A stretch of 64,000 nucleotides of DNA from PALSA-1004 sp947474275 (GCA_947474275.1 CANJHY010000002.1:1-64000); one strand, 5' to 3'. Positions 1 to 8,746 are shown, numbered from the stretch's first letter. Program-made: numbers and translations. Notes: generated by a model from the sequence alone, not told the origin.

Positions 1-1169
1 CCAAGTTTCTCGTCGAGCGCGGCTTGCCAGCTGTTCTGGAATACGTCGGCGTAAACCCCTAGCGCGCTTTCGAGCGGCACCTTGTCTTCGATCAGCGGAT
101 AAAGCGCATTGGCGAGCTGCAGCAAGTTCCAGTGCGCGATCTGCGGCTGGTTGCCGTAAGCGTACCGCCGGCCTTCCGCGTCCGTCGTGTTCGGCGTCCA
201 CGAGGGATCGTAGCCTTCGAGCCAGCCGTAGGGCCCGTAGTCTATGGTGAGTCCGAGTATAGACATGTTGTCGGTGTTCATCACGCCATGCACGAAGCCC
301 ACGCGCATCCAGTCGACGATCATCAGCGCGGTGTGCCGGCAGATCTCTTCGAACCAGCGCGCGTAAACATCGCGCGAGGATCCCGCGCCGGACAGCGTCT
401 CATTCGAGGTCGTGCCCAGTTCCGGATAGTGCGTGGTGATCACGTAGTCTGCGAGCAGTTTGAGCGTAGCGAGTTCTTTATGCGCCGTAAGTATCTGAAA
501 ATTGCCGAAACGCACAAAGGATGGCGCGACGCGGCACACCACCGCGCCGGGCTCGGCCTCGGGGTTGCCGTCGTAAAACATGTCGCGCACGACCGTCGCG
601 CCGGTAGCTGCCAGGCTCAGCGCGCGCGTGGTCGGCACGCCGAGATGATGCATCGCCTCGCTACACATGAATTCGCGCACCGAAGAACGCAGCACGGCGC
701 GGCCATCAGCGGTACGCGAGTACGGCGTCAGTCCTGCGCCTTTCAGTTGCAATTCATAACGCGCGCCGCGCGCGCTGACAGTTTCAGCAAGCGTGATCGC
801 GCGGCCATCGCCGAGCTGTCCCGCCCAATGCCCGAACTGATGCCCGCCGTAACGCGCCGCGTAAGGCTGCATGCCATCCAGCACGCGATTGCCGGCCAGA
901 ACTTCAACTGCGGGCCCGGTTGGTGAAGCTGGACGTGCGACGCCGAGCATTGCGCCAACATCATCGGACCAACCGAGCAATCGCGGCGCGGGTACCGCAG
1001 TCGGCTCGACCCGCGTATAAGAAGCGTTGCGCACAGCACGTGGCACGTTGGTCAGCACCGGATCGGCGGGCAATTCGCGCACGAACGTGTTCTCGAATTC
1101 GAGGTCGCACAAATCGACGGGCGTGACAGCATGTTCAATTGAAGGCTGAACTTTTACGGCTCGTTTCAA
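1..1169 (-). CDS. selO: Protein adenylyltransferase SelO (YdiU/UPF0061), C-terminus beyond window
   Basis: SelO is a pseudokinase-fold enzyme that transfers AMP from ATP to Ser/Thr/Tyr of target proteins, linked to redox stress. About 389 residues are visible; the family has about 480-500, so roughly 100 C-terminal residues lie left of base 1. Diagnostic stretches in order are YGGHQFGHWAGQLGDGRA, LRSSVREFMCSEAMHHLG, HGVMNTDNMSILGLTIDYGP and YGWLEGYDP. No ATG or GTG precedes the conserved N-terminus (DLCDLEFENTFVRELPAD) in frame. The best start is TTG at 1169, preceded by GGGAG about five bases upstream and directly after an in-frame TGA. Identity is secure; the start is inferred. Confidence 0.9.
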   Translation of the reverse strand, partial: MKRAVKVQPSIEHAVTPVDLCDLEFENTFVRELPADPVLTNVPRAVRNASYTRVEPTAVPAPRLLGWSDDVGAMLGVARPASPTGPAVEVLAGNRVLDGMQPYAARYGGHQFGHWAGQLGDGRAITLAETVSARGARYELQLKGAGLTPYSRTADGRAVLRSSVREFMCSEAMHHLGVPTTRALSLAATGATVVRDMFYDGNPEAEPGAVVCRVAPSFVRFGNFQILTAHKELATLKLLADYVITTHYPELGTTSNETLSGAGSSRDVYARWFEEICRHTALMIVDWMRVGFVHGVMNTDNMSILGLTIDYGPYGWLEGYDPSWTPNTTDAEGRRYAYGNQPQIAHWNLLQLANALYPLIEDKVPLESALGVYADVFQNSWQAALDEKL

Positions 1170-1315
1170 TCATGCTCCCGAAAAGAACAACGACAGCCAG
1201 AGCTGTCGCACACAAATTGCATGGATGGCGGTGCGGCCGGATGGTTATCCGGCTTCGCGCTGCCGATAGAAATAGACCAGTTGCTTGCGACTGAGTTGCC
1301 GCGCCGTGCGTTATT

Positions 1316-2245
1316 TCAGCCGACGACTTCCATCTGAAAATCGCTCTTGCTCGCTGAGCAATCCGGGCAGGTCCACGTTTCGGGCACGTCTTCCCAGCGC
1401 GTTCCGGCGGCGACGCCTTCGTCCGGCATGCCTTTGGCTTCGTCGTATGTGAATGCACACAACATGCATTGCCAGACGCGATGCTGCGGCGATTTCGCGG
1501 CTACGGCGTCATTCGCGGCGGCAGGCGCCTCGCGGCGCGGATAGTTGAGGACGATCGCTTCGAGACCTTCAGAGCCGGCGGTGATCTGCCACGCGCCTTC
1601 ATGCGTTTTCACGAAAGCGACGGCGAGGCCTTTGTATTCGCGGTCCTGGTAGGAGAGGCTGCCTTTGGTGACGATGATGTGCTGACCGCCGGTTTGCGAC
1701 GGGTCGGGTAGGATCACTGCGGCATTCGGTGCCATGCTCAGCGAAAATGCCGCGAGGCCGCGCTCGTCCTTGATCTGCGTAAACGGGCGCAGGCTCACGT
1801 CGCCGCTGCGCGTGAAGTCGGGCGCTTCAGTGACCTGCCATGGTTTGCGGTCAGCGACTGCGACGAGCTTTTCGCGGGAGTCCGAGATGTATTGCGCGCC
1901 CGGGTCTTTGCGCGCGCGTAGCGTGAGAAAGCCCAGCCCGTCGGCGCCGAAGTTGATCGGGCCGTACGGCGTGTAAGCGCGCGAAAAATGCACTGCGTGG
2001 ATCGAAAGCTTGTGCTTGCCGAGCACGCCGCCGCCGCTGACCACGACCTGGAACTGGTCGTTTTCATGGTAGTGCGGACGGATGACGCGTTCGTGATTGC
2101 CTTCGACCAGAAAGCCCATCGGCTCTTCCGCCAAGTTAGTGCCTTCCGGATACGTCAGGAAGTTGGTGCGCCAGCCCTTGCCGACTGGTAATTCGCGCAC
2201 CAGGCGATTGGCTTTTACATCATCGTAGGAAGCGATTTTCGGCAT
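1316..2245 (-). CDS. Cupin-like protein with C-terminal rubredoxin domain
   Basis: 309 residues in two parts. Residues 1 to about 240 look like a double-stranded beta-helix (cupin) protein, with an HYHENDQFQVVVSGGG segment giving His and Glu ligand candidates and a second half around GGQHIIVTKGSLSYQD. From about residue 258 there is a complete rubredoxin: CMLC, then GMPDEGV, GTRWEDVP, ETWTCPDCSASKSDF, so all four Fe-binding cysteines are present. Rubredoxin passes single electrons, so the fusion suggests a cupin oxygenase or redox enzyme with its own electron carrier; that role is inference. ATG at 2245 is the first plausible start. It lies between selO and guaC on the same strand, not closely coupled to either. 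Confidence 0.8.
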   Translation of the reverse strand: MPKIASYDDVKANRLVRELPVGKGWRTNFLTYPEGTNLAEEPMGFLVEGNHERVIRPHYHENDQFQVVVSGGGVLGKHKLSIHAVHFSRAYTPYGPINFGADGLGFLTLRARKDPGAQYISDSREKLVAVADRKPWQVTEAPDFTRSGDVSLRPFTQIKDERGLAAFSLSMAPNAAVILPDPSQTGGQHIIVTKGSLSYQDREYKGLAVAFVKTHEGAWQITAGSEGLEAIVLNYPRREAPAAANDAVAAKSPQHRVWQCMLCAFTYDEAKGMPDEGVAAGTRWEDVPETWTCPDCSASKSDFQMEVVG

Positions 2246-2373
2246 GGCGGTATCCTCATGGCGGAAAGTAATGGCGAGGCAGCCATTTTACGCCAGTCTG
2301 CGCGGTGCTCCAAGCCGTTGCCGCGTGCCGCTGTTGCGCGACAAGAACCAATTAAAACGCAATACCGAAAAGC

Positions 2374-2468
2374 AACCGCCGATTAACGCCGATAAAGTTC
2401 CAGACCCGGCGCCGAACCAACGTCACTCTTTTGTGCTTATCGGCGTTAATCGGCGTTCATCGGCGGTT
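2374..2468. repeat. Inverted repeat of 10-base units in the guaC downstream region
   Basis: The left arm (2374-2395) has two units of the type CGCCGATTAA and the right arm (2437-2468) has three units of CGGCGTTAAT/CGGCGTTCAT in opposite orientation, both ending in AACCGCC/GGCGGTT. The arms can fold into a long hairpin with about 40 bases between them. The rest of 2246-2491 shows no gene. Repeats of this look are scattered in many proteobacterial genomes; function is unknown, and it could act as a transcription end for guaC. Confidence 0.75.
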
Positions 2469-2491
2469 CCAAAATGTTTTGGAAGCAGCTC

Positions 2492-3532
2492 CTAATTTCC
2501 GGAGAAGACCTCGTTGGTCTGCATGCCGGCGCGGACGAAAGTGGTGCGCTTGGTTAGTTCTTTCAGCGTGCGCGCGCCGACGTAGGTGCAGGCGGAGCGT
2601 AACCCACCCAACACGTCCTGCAGCGAGTTGGCGACCGGGCCGCGGTATGGCACGAGCACCTCTTTGCCTTCGGACGCGCGGTAGTGCGCGACGCCGCCCG
2701 AATATTTTTCCATCGCGGTGCGCGAGCTCATGCCGTAGAAACGCTTGAACTTGCCGCTGTCCTGCTCGACCACGTCGCCCATGCACTCGTCGTGGCCGGC
2801 GAGCATGCCACCCAGCATCACGAAGTCGGCCCCGCCGCCGAACGCTTTAGCAACATCGCCGGGTGAAGTGCAGCCGCCATCCGCGCAAATGCGGCCGCCG
2901 AGACCGTGCGCGGCATCGGCGCATTCGATCACCGCCGACAACTGCGGATAGCCGACGCCCGTCATGCTGCGCGTGGTGCACACCGAGCCGGGGCCGATGC
3001 CGACCTTGACGATGTCGGCGCCGGACAGGATCAGCTCTTCGGTCATTTCGCCGGTCACGACGTTGCCGGCCATTACGGTGATCTTCGGATAGGTCTCGCG
3101 AAAGCGCGCGACGAAATCGACGAAGCTCTCGGTATAGCCGTTGGCGACGTCTATGCACACGTAACGCACCGCGCTGCCAGCCCGCCGCATGACGCTGGCG
3201 AATTTTTCGCGGTCGTGCTTGGTGATGCCCATCGAATAAAACGCGTTGGACTTGGTCTTCAGCGTCTTGAAGAACGCGACGAGCTCATCGACGCCGTAGT
3301 GCTTGTGCAGCGCGACTGAGAGGCCGGACTTCGCGAACGCACGCGCCATCTCGAAGGTGCCCACCGTGTCCATGTTCGACGCGATGATCGGCACGCCGTC
3401 GAAGCTGTTGCTGGCATGCTTGAAAGTGAATTTACGCGTGATGTCGACTTCCGCGCGCGACGGCAACGCCGAGCGTTTGGGGCGGATCAGTACGTCCTTG
3501 AAGTCGAGCTTGATCTCATGGTCTATATGCAT
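2492..3532 (-). CDS. guaC: GMP reductase
   Basis: Reduces GMP to IMP with NADPH, releasing ammonia, in purine salvage. From ATG 3532 the protein has 346 residues, matching the 345-347 of GuaC, and starts MHIDHEIKLDFKDVLIRPKR. An in-frame extension to 3625 has no homologous look and was left out. The catalytic loop GPGSVCTTRSMTGVGYPQ carries the cysteine that forms the thioimidate intermediate, and the phosphate-binding segment CADGGCTSPGDVAKAFGGGA follows. An FYGMSSRTAMEKYSGG flap region is typical of GuaC rather than of IMP dehydrogenase, and there is no CBS domain pair. No strong ribosome-binding site precedes the start. Divergent from the aminotransferase at 3645. Confidence 0.95.
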   Translation of the reverse strand: MHIDHEIKLDFKDVLIRPKRSALPSRAEVDITRKFTFKHASNSFDGVPIIASNMDTVGTFEMARAFAKSGLSVALHKHYGVDELVAFFKTLKTKSNAFYSMGITKHDREKFASVMRRAGSAVRYVCIDVANGYTESFVDFVARFRETYPKITVMAGNVVTGEMTEELILSGADIVKVGIGPGSVCTTRSMTGVGYPQLSAVIECADAAHGLGGRICADGGCTSPGDVAKAFGGGADFVMLGGMLAGHDECMGDVVEQDSGKFKRFYGMSSRTAMEKYSGGVAHYRASEGKEVLVPYRGPVANSLQDVLGGLRSACTYVGARTLKELTKRTTFVRAGMQTNEVFSGN

Positions 3533-3632
3533 GGGGATATGAAACAGGAAGGTGTCGGCGCCAGCATCCGCCACGGCCGTGTTGCCGTCAAGCCGGGGTT
3601 TGCGGGGCGGCGACGGGCGCGGCAAGGTCGAG

Positions 3633-3638
3633 TAAAAT
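3633..3638 (+). promoter_or_regulatory. Probable -10 box (TAAAAT) giving a leaderless aminotransferase mRNA
   Basis: TAAAAT ends six bases before the ATG at 3645, so transcription would start at or next to the A of the start codon. No ribosome-binding site exists in the gap. No convincing -35 box was found. Confidence 0.45.
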
Positions 3639-3644
3639 CAATGC

Positions 3645-4865
3645 ATGGATACTCGAGACAAAAAAACATCACCGGTATGGCAGTTTTCGGCGCGGGCGCA
3701 GGCGCTGACGGGTTCGGCGATACGCGATATCGTCAAAAAAATCAGCCAGCGGCCGGAAGTCATTTCCTTCGCCGGCGGGCTGCCGTCGCCCTCGACTTTC
3801 CCGGTCGACACGATACGCGCCGCGTTCGATAAAGTGCTATCGCGCGAAGGCAAGGCGGCGTTGCAGTATTCGCCTACCGACGGCTACGCGCCGCTGCGGG
3901 CGTGGATCGCCGACACGCTTTCCACCAACGGCGCGCGCATAACTCCCGAACAGGTGTTGATGGTGTCGGGTTCGCAGCAGGGCCTCGACCTTTTGGGCAA
4001 GGTGCTCATCAATGAAGGCGACCCGGTCATCGTCGAGACCCCGACCTACGTCGGCGCCCTGCACGCAATGGGCATCTACGCGCCGCGCTTCGTTTCGATC
4101 CCGATGGATGAAGAGGGCCTCAATCCTGCCGCGTTGCCGGATGTGATGAAACGCTGCGGCGGCCGCGCAAGCTTCCTCTATACGATACCGACGTTTCAGA
4201 ATCCGACCGGTCGGACTTTGTCGCACGCACGCCGCGTCGCGTTGGTGGAGCAGGCAGCGCGGCACCAGTTGTTGGTGGTGGACGATGATCCTTACCGTCT
4301 GCTCGATCACGCCGGCACGACCTATCAGACGTTATTGTCGATGAGTCCCGATGCAGTGGTGCACCTGGGGTCGTTCTCGAAAATACTCGCGCCCGGTATT
4401 CGTCTCGGCTACGTGGTCGCGCCGCTCGCCCTCGCGCAAAAACTTGAGCAGGCGAAGCAGGGCGCCGATCTGCATACGTCCACACTGACGCAAATGATGG
4501 CGTACGAAGTCATCAAGGATGGTTTTCTCGACACCCACTTGCCCGCGAGCCGCAAAATTTACGCAGCGCAGTGCGCGGCCATGCTGCAGGCGATGGAGCA
4601 GCATTTTCCGCGCGGCGCCACGTGGACAAAGCCGACTGGCGGCATGTTCGTGTGGGCGACGCTGCCCGCCGGCATCGATGCCGCGCAGATGCTCGATGCC
4701 GCGCTCAATGAAAACGTGGGTTACGTGCCGGGCGGCCCGTTTTTTGCGGAAGCGCCGAGCCCGAACACGATGCGGCTGAGTTTTGCCACCGTCACGCCCG
4801 AGAAAATGCGCGAAGGCATAGCGCGGCTCGGCAAAGTCATCGCCGACAGCCAGGCGGTAGAATAA
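3645..4865 (+). CDS. PLP-dependent aminotransferase, class I/II (LysN / MocR-type catalytic domain)
   Basis: 406 residues of fold-type I aminotransferase. N-terminal VISFAGGLPSPSTFP, then YSPTDGYAPLRAWIA, SGSQQGLDLLGKVLINEGDP, the cofactor stacking and Asp region YTIPTFQNPTGRT and VDDDPYRLL, and the Schiff-base lysine in HLGSFSKILAPGIRLGYV near residue 245. The family covers 2-aminoadipate, aromatic and branched-chain aminotransferases, and the exact substrate cannot be read from sequence. The MocR DNA-binding N-terminus is absent, so it is an enzyme rather than a regulator. ATG 3645 lies just after a -10-like TAAAAT, suggesting leaderless translation. The DUF4239 gene follows 49 bases later. 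Confidence 0.88.
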   Translation: MDTRDKKTSPVWQFSARAQALTGSAIRDIVKKISQRPEVISFAGGLPSPSTFPVDTIRAAFDKVLSREGKAALQYSPTDGYAPLRAWIADTLSTNGARITPEQVLMVSGSQQGLDLLGKVLINEGDPVIVETPTYVGALHAMGIYAPRFVSIPMDEEGLNPAALPDVMKRCGGRASFLYTIPTFQNPTGRTLSHARRVALVEQAARHQLLVVDDDPYRLLDHAGTTYQTLLSMSPDAVVHLGSFSKILAPGIRLGYVVAPLALAQKLEQAKQGADLHTSTLTQMMAYEVIKDGFLDTHLPASRKIYAAQCAAMLQAMEQHFPRGATWTKPTGGMFVWATLPAGIDAAQMLDAALNENVGYVPGGPFFAEAPSPNTMRLSFATVTPEKMREGIARLGKVIADSQAVE

Positions 4866-4914
4866 GCGCCGCGCCGCCGCACGCGGCATGGGATAAGAAA
4901 CCGGGGAGTTCCAC

Positions 4915-5712
4915 ATGAGCGCGAGAATAGTTTTCGACTGGGTGGCGGAATTTTCACTGTGGCTGGCGTCGCAGGGTTTTATGATTACCTTCGTCGTCGT
5001 CCTGATTCCCTATCTCTTCATTACATTCCCGGTGCAGAACGTCATCCGGCGGCTGCTCAAGAAGAACGACATGGAGAACAACGATTTCGTCTACCCGATG
5101 GTCTCCGGCATCCTGAACGGCGTGACCGGCCTGACGCTTGCGTTCGTGGTGGTCACCCTGCTCAACCATCATCGCGAGCAGGACGCCATCCTCAAGAAGG
5201 AGGCGCAGGCGATCGAGAACATTCACATGGACCTCAAGCACGACGCAAAGATGATGCGCGAAGCCGAGCGTGCGCTGGTGCTCTACGTGCAGACTGTCGC
5301 GACCATGGAGTTCAACCAGGAGAGCCGCCAGCAGGGCTCTGAAGACGCGGTCAAGCATATCGACGAGATTTACAAGATCTGCATGGGCATCAAGGACCCG
5401 CTGGTGCGCTCGCACGCCATGGGCGAGTTGGCCAATCTCAGCGCGTTCAGGCACCAGCGGCTGTCGGGCACTTTCAAGAGTTCGATCCATCCGGGCCTGT
5501 GGGTGACGGTCTATCTGCTCACCATCCTGACCCTGATCAATCTCATCATGTTCAACTCCAAGCGCAGCGGCTATATTTCGGTGTCCCTGGCCTCGGTGGC
5601 CTACGCGCTGATCATGACGCTGGCGAACCAGCTCGAATACCCGTACGTGGGGCCGCTGTCGGTCTCGATCGACCCGCTTTACCTGCTGCTGCAGAAGTAT
5701 GAAAACCCGTGA
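4915..5712 (+). CDS. DUF4239 (bestrophin-like domain) membrane protein
   Basis: 265 residues with four predicted membrane segments in two pairs: about 20-40 (FMITFVVVLIPYLFITF), 60-84 (SGILNGVTGLTLAFVVV), 195-215 (VTVYLLTILTLINLIMF) and 220-240. The pairs are separated by a charged, helical stretch of about 110 residues. Length, pairing and the HREQDAILKKEAQAI segment after helix 2 fit DUF4239, whose predicted relation to bestrophin anion channels is structural only. Function unknown. GGGGAG lies nine bases before the ATG. It may be co-transcribed with the aminotransferase, but nothing links them functionally. Confidence 0.75.
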   Translation: MSARIVFDWVAEFSLWLASQGFMITFVVVLIPYLFITFPVQNVIRRLLKKNDMENNDFVYPMVSGILNGVTGLTLAFVVVTLLNHHREQDAILKKEAQAIENIHMDLKHDAKMMREAERALVLYVQTVATMEFNQESRQQGSEDAVKHIDEIYKICMGIKDPLVRSHAMGELANLSAFRHQRLSGTFKSSIHPGLWVTVYLLTILTLINLIMFNSKRSGYISVSLASVAYALIMTLANQLEYPYVGPLSVSIDPLYLLLQKYENP

Positions 5713-5849
5713 CGGCTTGAATCCAGTTGCGCGGCAACTCCGTAGATAGTGCTGGTATCATTTGCGCACAGGCTGGGCCGGGGTAAGGAAATGTCCTGTA
5801 TGCCGACCAAGCATGTTGCGCGTTACTCCAATACTTAACAGGAGGTTCC

Positions 5850-6110
5850 ATGGACCAGAAAGCAGTCATACGCTCAGCCCTCATGGGGCTGGTCGCCCTT
5901 GGCGTCGCGGGTACCACCACCGCGCAGGCGCAGTCTACGCCCAAGGAAAAATGCTACGGCGTGTCGAAAGCCGGCCAGAACGAGTGCGCTGCCGGCAAAC
6001 ATTCGTGCGCGGGCAGTTCCCGGGTGGACAACGACCCGACCGCGTGGAAGCTGGTTGCCAAAGGCACTTGCGAGAAACTCGGCGGCAAGCTGACCCCGGC
6101 TAAGTCCTGA
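5850..6110 (+). CDS. DUF2282 family (BufA1-type) periplasmic bufferin-like peptide
   Basis: 86-residue secreted precursor. Residues 1-28 form a signal peptide (SALMGLVALGVAGTTTAQAQ, cleavage after AQA). The mature part carries the family signature KCYGVSKAGQNECAAG, HSCAGSS, DPTAWKLVAKGTCEKLGG, with four cysteines. DUF2282 proteins are ribosomally made metal-binding peptides; in studied systems the cysteines are modified by a DUF692 enzyme (BufB) with a DUF2063 partner (BufC). Neither partner is nearby here: the flanking genes are DUF4239 and an alpha/beta hydrolase, so it is an orphan, perhaps using partners elsewhere. AGGAGG precedes the ATG. Role in binding copper or another metal is inferred from the family. 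Confidence 0.88.
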   Translation: MDQKAVIRSALMGLVALGVAGTTTAQAQSTPKEKCYGVSKAGQNECAAGKHSCAGSSRVDNDPTAWKLVAKGTCEKLGGKLTPAKS

Positions 6111-6134
6111 GTTTCGTCGTTCCGTGCGTGAGAG

Positions 6135-6212
6135 CCTGCCCCGGCAGGTCTCTGGCCGGGGCAGGGAACCCAGGATTTTAAAATGCGTCTGGGCACCCGC
6201 CTGCGCGGGTGC
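6135..6212. repeat. Two palindromes, REP/BIME-like, after the DUF2282 gene
   Basis: A perfect 11-base stem (6135-6145 with 6155-6165, CCTGCCCCGGC and its complement) is followed by an 8-base stem with a four-base loop (6193-6200 with 6205-6212, GCACCCGC and complement). The arrangement resembles repetitive extragenic palindromes. It lies between convergent genes and could also end transcription, but there is no U-run. Confidence 0.55.
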
Positions 6213-6217
6213 GACGG

Positions 6218-7042
6218 TTAATTTCCTTGGTTCGCGGCTGCGCCGTTTCGTGCGATGAAATCCAGCGTCGCCGTGGCGCAACGCTCCGGATCGGTGGCCG
6301 CGACGTGGTAGGAATTCCCCGGCAGCACCAGCAGGCTTGAATTGCATATGGTCTTTTGCCATGCGCGGTTTTCTTCGACCGAGGCGAGGCCGCTCTGCTC
6401 CGTGGTGATTACCAGCGTCGGGCAGGCGATGTTAGGCATGTCGGGCGTGATGTCCACGCAGGCGATGGTGGCGATAAAGCCGACCTGCGATGAGACTGCG
6501 GTGCGCCCCATGAACTTCGTCCACCACTCGGCGCCTTCTGCGGGGAAATGATCGCCGAGCCGGCCCGCCATGCTTTCGCGCGCCCAATGCTCGACGCCTT
6601 TCGTCTCGAACATCTCGGTCCATGCGGGAATGCGCTCGGTGGTGCCGGCACGGAACGGTGTCGGCGTGCCGATCAGGGTAAGCGTGGCGACACGCTTTGC
6701 CCGGCGGGCGGCGAATGCGCGCGCGACGGTGCCGCCGATTTTGGCGCCGACCAGGTGAAAGCGCTCGACGCCGAGGTGGTCCATCAGCCGGATGTAATCG
6801 TCGATGATGACATCAAGCGTCCACTTGAAGTCCCGTTGCATCGGCGTCGAGCGGCCGAAACCGCGCATGTCCGGGCGCACCACGCGGTAACGGCGCGCGA
6901 GCTGCGGCATCCAGCCGTACCAAGCCTGTCCGCTCTCGCAATTGCCGTGCAGCAGCAGGATGGTTTCGGGCTGCGTCCACGGGTCGGCGAAGTCGTCGAC
7001 CTCGTAATGCATTTCAAGGCCGGGTGATTGCAGTACAGGCAT
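6218..7042 (-). CDS. Alpha/beta-fold hydrolase-like protein with Lys at the nucleophile position
   Basis: 274 residues from ATG 7042 (MPVLQSPGLEMHYEVDDF); the longer in-frame extension to 7120 lacks homologous character. The fold is clear: oxyanion-hole segment LLLHGNCESG, then RPDMRGFGRS, a nucleophile-elbow region HLVGAKIGGTVARAFAA, and a C-terminal His candidate in GNSYHVAATDP. The elbow normally reads G-x-Ser-x-G, but here it is G-A-K-I-G, so the usual serine is a lysine. Either the protein is not a classical hydrolase or it uses different chemistry. Divergent from the UxaA-type dehydratase gene, which may share its regulation. Substrate unknown. Confidence 0.78.
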   Translation of the reverse strand: MPVLQSPGLEMHYEVDDFADPWTQPETILLLHGNCESGQAWYGWMPQLARRYRVVRPDMRGFGRSTPMQRDFKWTLDVIIDDYIRLMDHLGVERFHLVGAKIGGTVARAFAARRAKRVATLTLIGTPTPFRAGTTERIPAWTEMFETKGVEHWARESMAGRLGDHFPAEGAEWWTKFMGRTAVSSQVGFIATIACVDITPDMPNIACPTLVITTEQSGLASVEENRAWQKTICNSSLLVLPGNSYHVAATDPERCATATLDFIARNGAAANQGN

Positions 7043-7170
7043 TTTTTCCGTCCGGAAGCGGGGGGAACCGGATAATACCGTCGAAGCCGGTTGCGCGTTA
7101 ACCGCGCGAAATTCCGGCAACGGGATAAAATGCCGTCTTGCGCCAGCTATTGGCCCGAAAGGTGAATGCC

Positions 7171-8715
7171 ATGATAGAAGTCCTGGAGAAACCCGCCGCC
7201 GGTCCCGTCATCCGCCTGCACGAGGCGGACAACGTGGTGATCGCGCGCGCCAATGTCGAGATCGGCACCAAGCTTGGCGACGGCCTCACGTGTCGCAGCC
7301 AGGTGCCGTCCGGCCACAAAATTTCGACGCGCGCCATCAAAAAGGGCGAGCCCATACTCAAGTACAACGTGACGATAGGTTTTGCGGCGGCCGATATCGC
7401 GCCGGGCACGTTCGTGCATTCGCACAACATGGAGTTCCGCGAATTCGACCGCGATTACGCGTATGCCAAGGATTATCGCCCGGTGCAATTTATCCCGGAG
7501 AGCGAACGTGCGACCTTCATGGGCATAGTGCGCGCAAACGGCCAGATCGCCACGCGCAATTACGTCGGCGTGTTGTCCACGGTGAATTGCTCGGCGACGG
7601 TCGTGCACAAAGTCGCCGAGTACTTCACGCCCGAACGGCTGGCGGAGTTTCCGAATATCGACGGCGTCGTTGCTTTCGCGCACGCGACCGGCTGCGGCAT
7701 GGAAATGACGGGCGAGCCGATGGACCTCCTGCGGCGCACGATGGCGGGATATGCGCTGCACGCAAACCTCGCATCGGCACTCGTCATCGGCCTCGGCTGC
7801 GAGCGCAACCAGGTCAGCAAATTATTCAAAGAGCAGGGCCTCGAAGAAAATTCGCGCCTGCGCTCGTTCGTCATGCAGGACGAGGGCGGCACGACGAAGA
7901 CGATAGCGGCCGGGATCGCGGCGGTGAAGGAAATGCTGCCGGAAGCCAATCGCGTGCAGCGCACGCCGGTGCCGGCGAGCCACATCATGGTGGGTTTGCA
8001 GTGCGGCGGGTCGGACGGTTTTTCATCGATCACCGCCAACCCCGCGCTGGGTGCGGCGATGGACATCCTGGTGCGCCACGGCGGCACGGCGATCCTGTCG
8101 GAGACGCCGGAAATCTACGGTGTCGAACATACGCTCACGCGGCGCGCGCGTTCGCGCGAAGTCGGCGAGAAGCTGATCGAGCGTATCCGCTGGTGGAAAG
8201 ACGAGTACACGGTTGGCCGCGACACCCAGATCAACGGCAACGTGAGCCCGGGCAACCAGACCGGCGGGCTCGCGAATATTTTCGAAAAATCGCTGGGCTC
8301 GTCGATGAAGGGCGGCACTGGGCCGCTGATGGAAGTGTACCGCTATGCCGAGCCGGTCAAGCAGCACGGGCTCGTGTTCATGGACACGCCGGGTTTCGAC
8401 CCGTGCTCGGCCACCGGGCAAATCGCCGGCGGCGCCAACGTCATCATGTTCACGACCGGACGCGGCTCGATGTTCGGCGCGAAACCGGTGCCGTCGATCA
8501 AGCTTGCCACAAACACGCCGATGTACAACCGCCTCAAGGACGATATGGACATCAATTGCGGCGGTATCCTCGACGGCAGCCGGTCGATGCAGCAGATGGG
8601 CCAGGAAATTTTCGAAGACCTGCTGCGCACCGTATCGGGCGAAAAAACCAAGAGCGAAATCCTCGGCCTTGGCGACCACGAATTCGTGCCGTGGAACATC
8701 GGCGTTACCGGCTAA
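7171..8715 (+). CDS. UxaA/GarD-family sugar-acid dehydratase (altronate or galactarate dehydratase-like)
   Basis: 514 residues. An N-terminal SAF-like domain (about 10-95, VIRLHEADNVVIARANVEIG) is followed by the dehydratase domain with GIVRANGQIATRNYVGVLST, CSATVV, THE cysteine-bearing stretch FAHATGCGMEM, GLGCERNQ and LQCGGSDGFSSITANPALG. These cysteine motifs are shared with altronate and galactarate dehydratases, which remove water from sugar acids using a metal centre. Exact substrate is uncertain. The start at 7171 (MIEVLEKP) follows AAAGGTG by about six bases and is preferred over one at 7138. Neighbouring MmgE/PrpD and Bug genes suggest organic-acid use. Confidence 0.85.
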   Translation: MIEVLEKPAAGPVIRLHEADNVVIARANVEIGTKLGDGLTCRSQVPSGHKISTRAIKKGEPILKYNVTIGFAAADIAPGTFVHSHNMEFREFDRDYAYAKDYRPVQFIPESERATFMGIVRANGQIATRNYVGVLSTVNCSATVVHKVAEYFTPERLAEFPNIDGVVAFAHATGCGMEMTGEPMDLLRRTMAGYALHANLASALVIGLGCERNQVSKLFKEQGLEENSRLRSFVMQDEGGTTKTIAAGIAAVKEMLPEANRVQRTPVPASHIMVGLQCGGSDGFSSITANPALGAAMDILVRHGGTAILSETPEIYGVEHTLTRRARSREVGEKLIERIRWWKDEYTVGRDTQINGNVSPGNQTGGLANIFEKSLGSSMKGGTGPLMEVYRYAEPVKQHGLVFMDTPGFDPCSATGQIAGGANVIMFTTGRGSMFGAKPVPSIKLATNTPMYNRLKDDMDINCGGILDGSRSMQQMGQEIFEDLLRTVSGEKTKSEILGLGDHEFVPWNIGVTG

Positions 8716-8746
8716 CTGCGGGGCTGAGTTCCCGCCGGCGCTTCGC

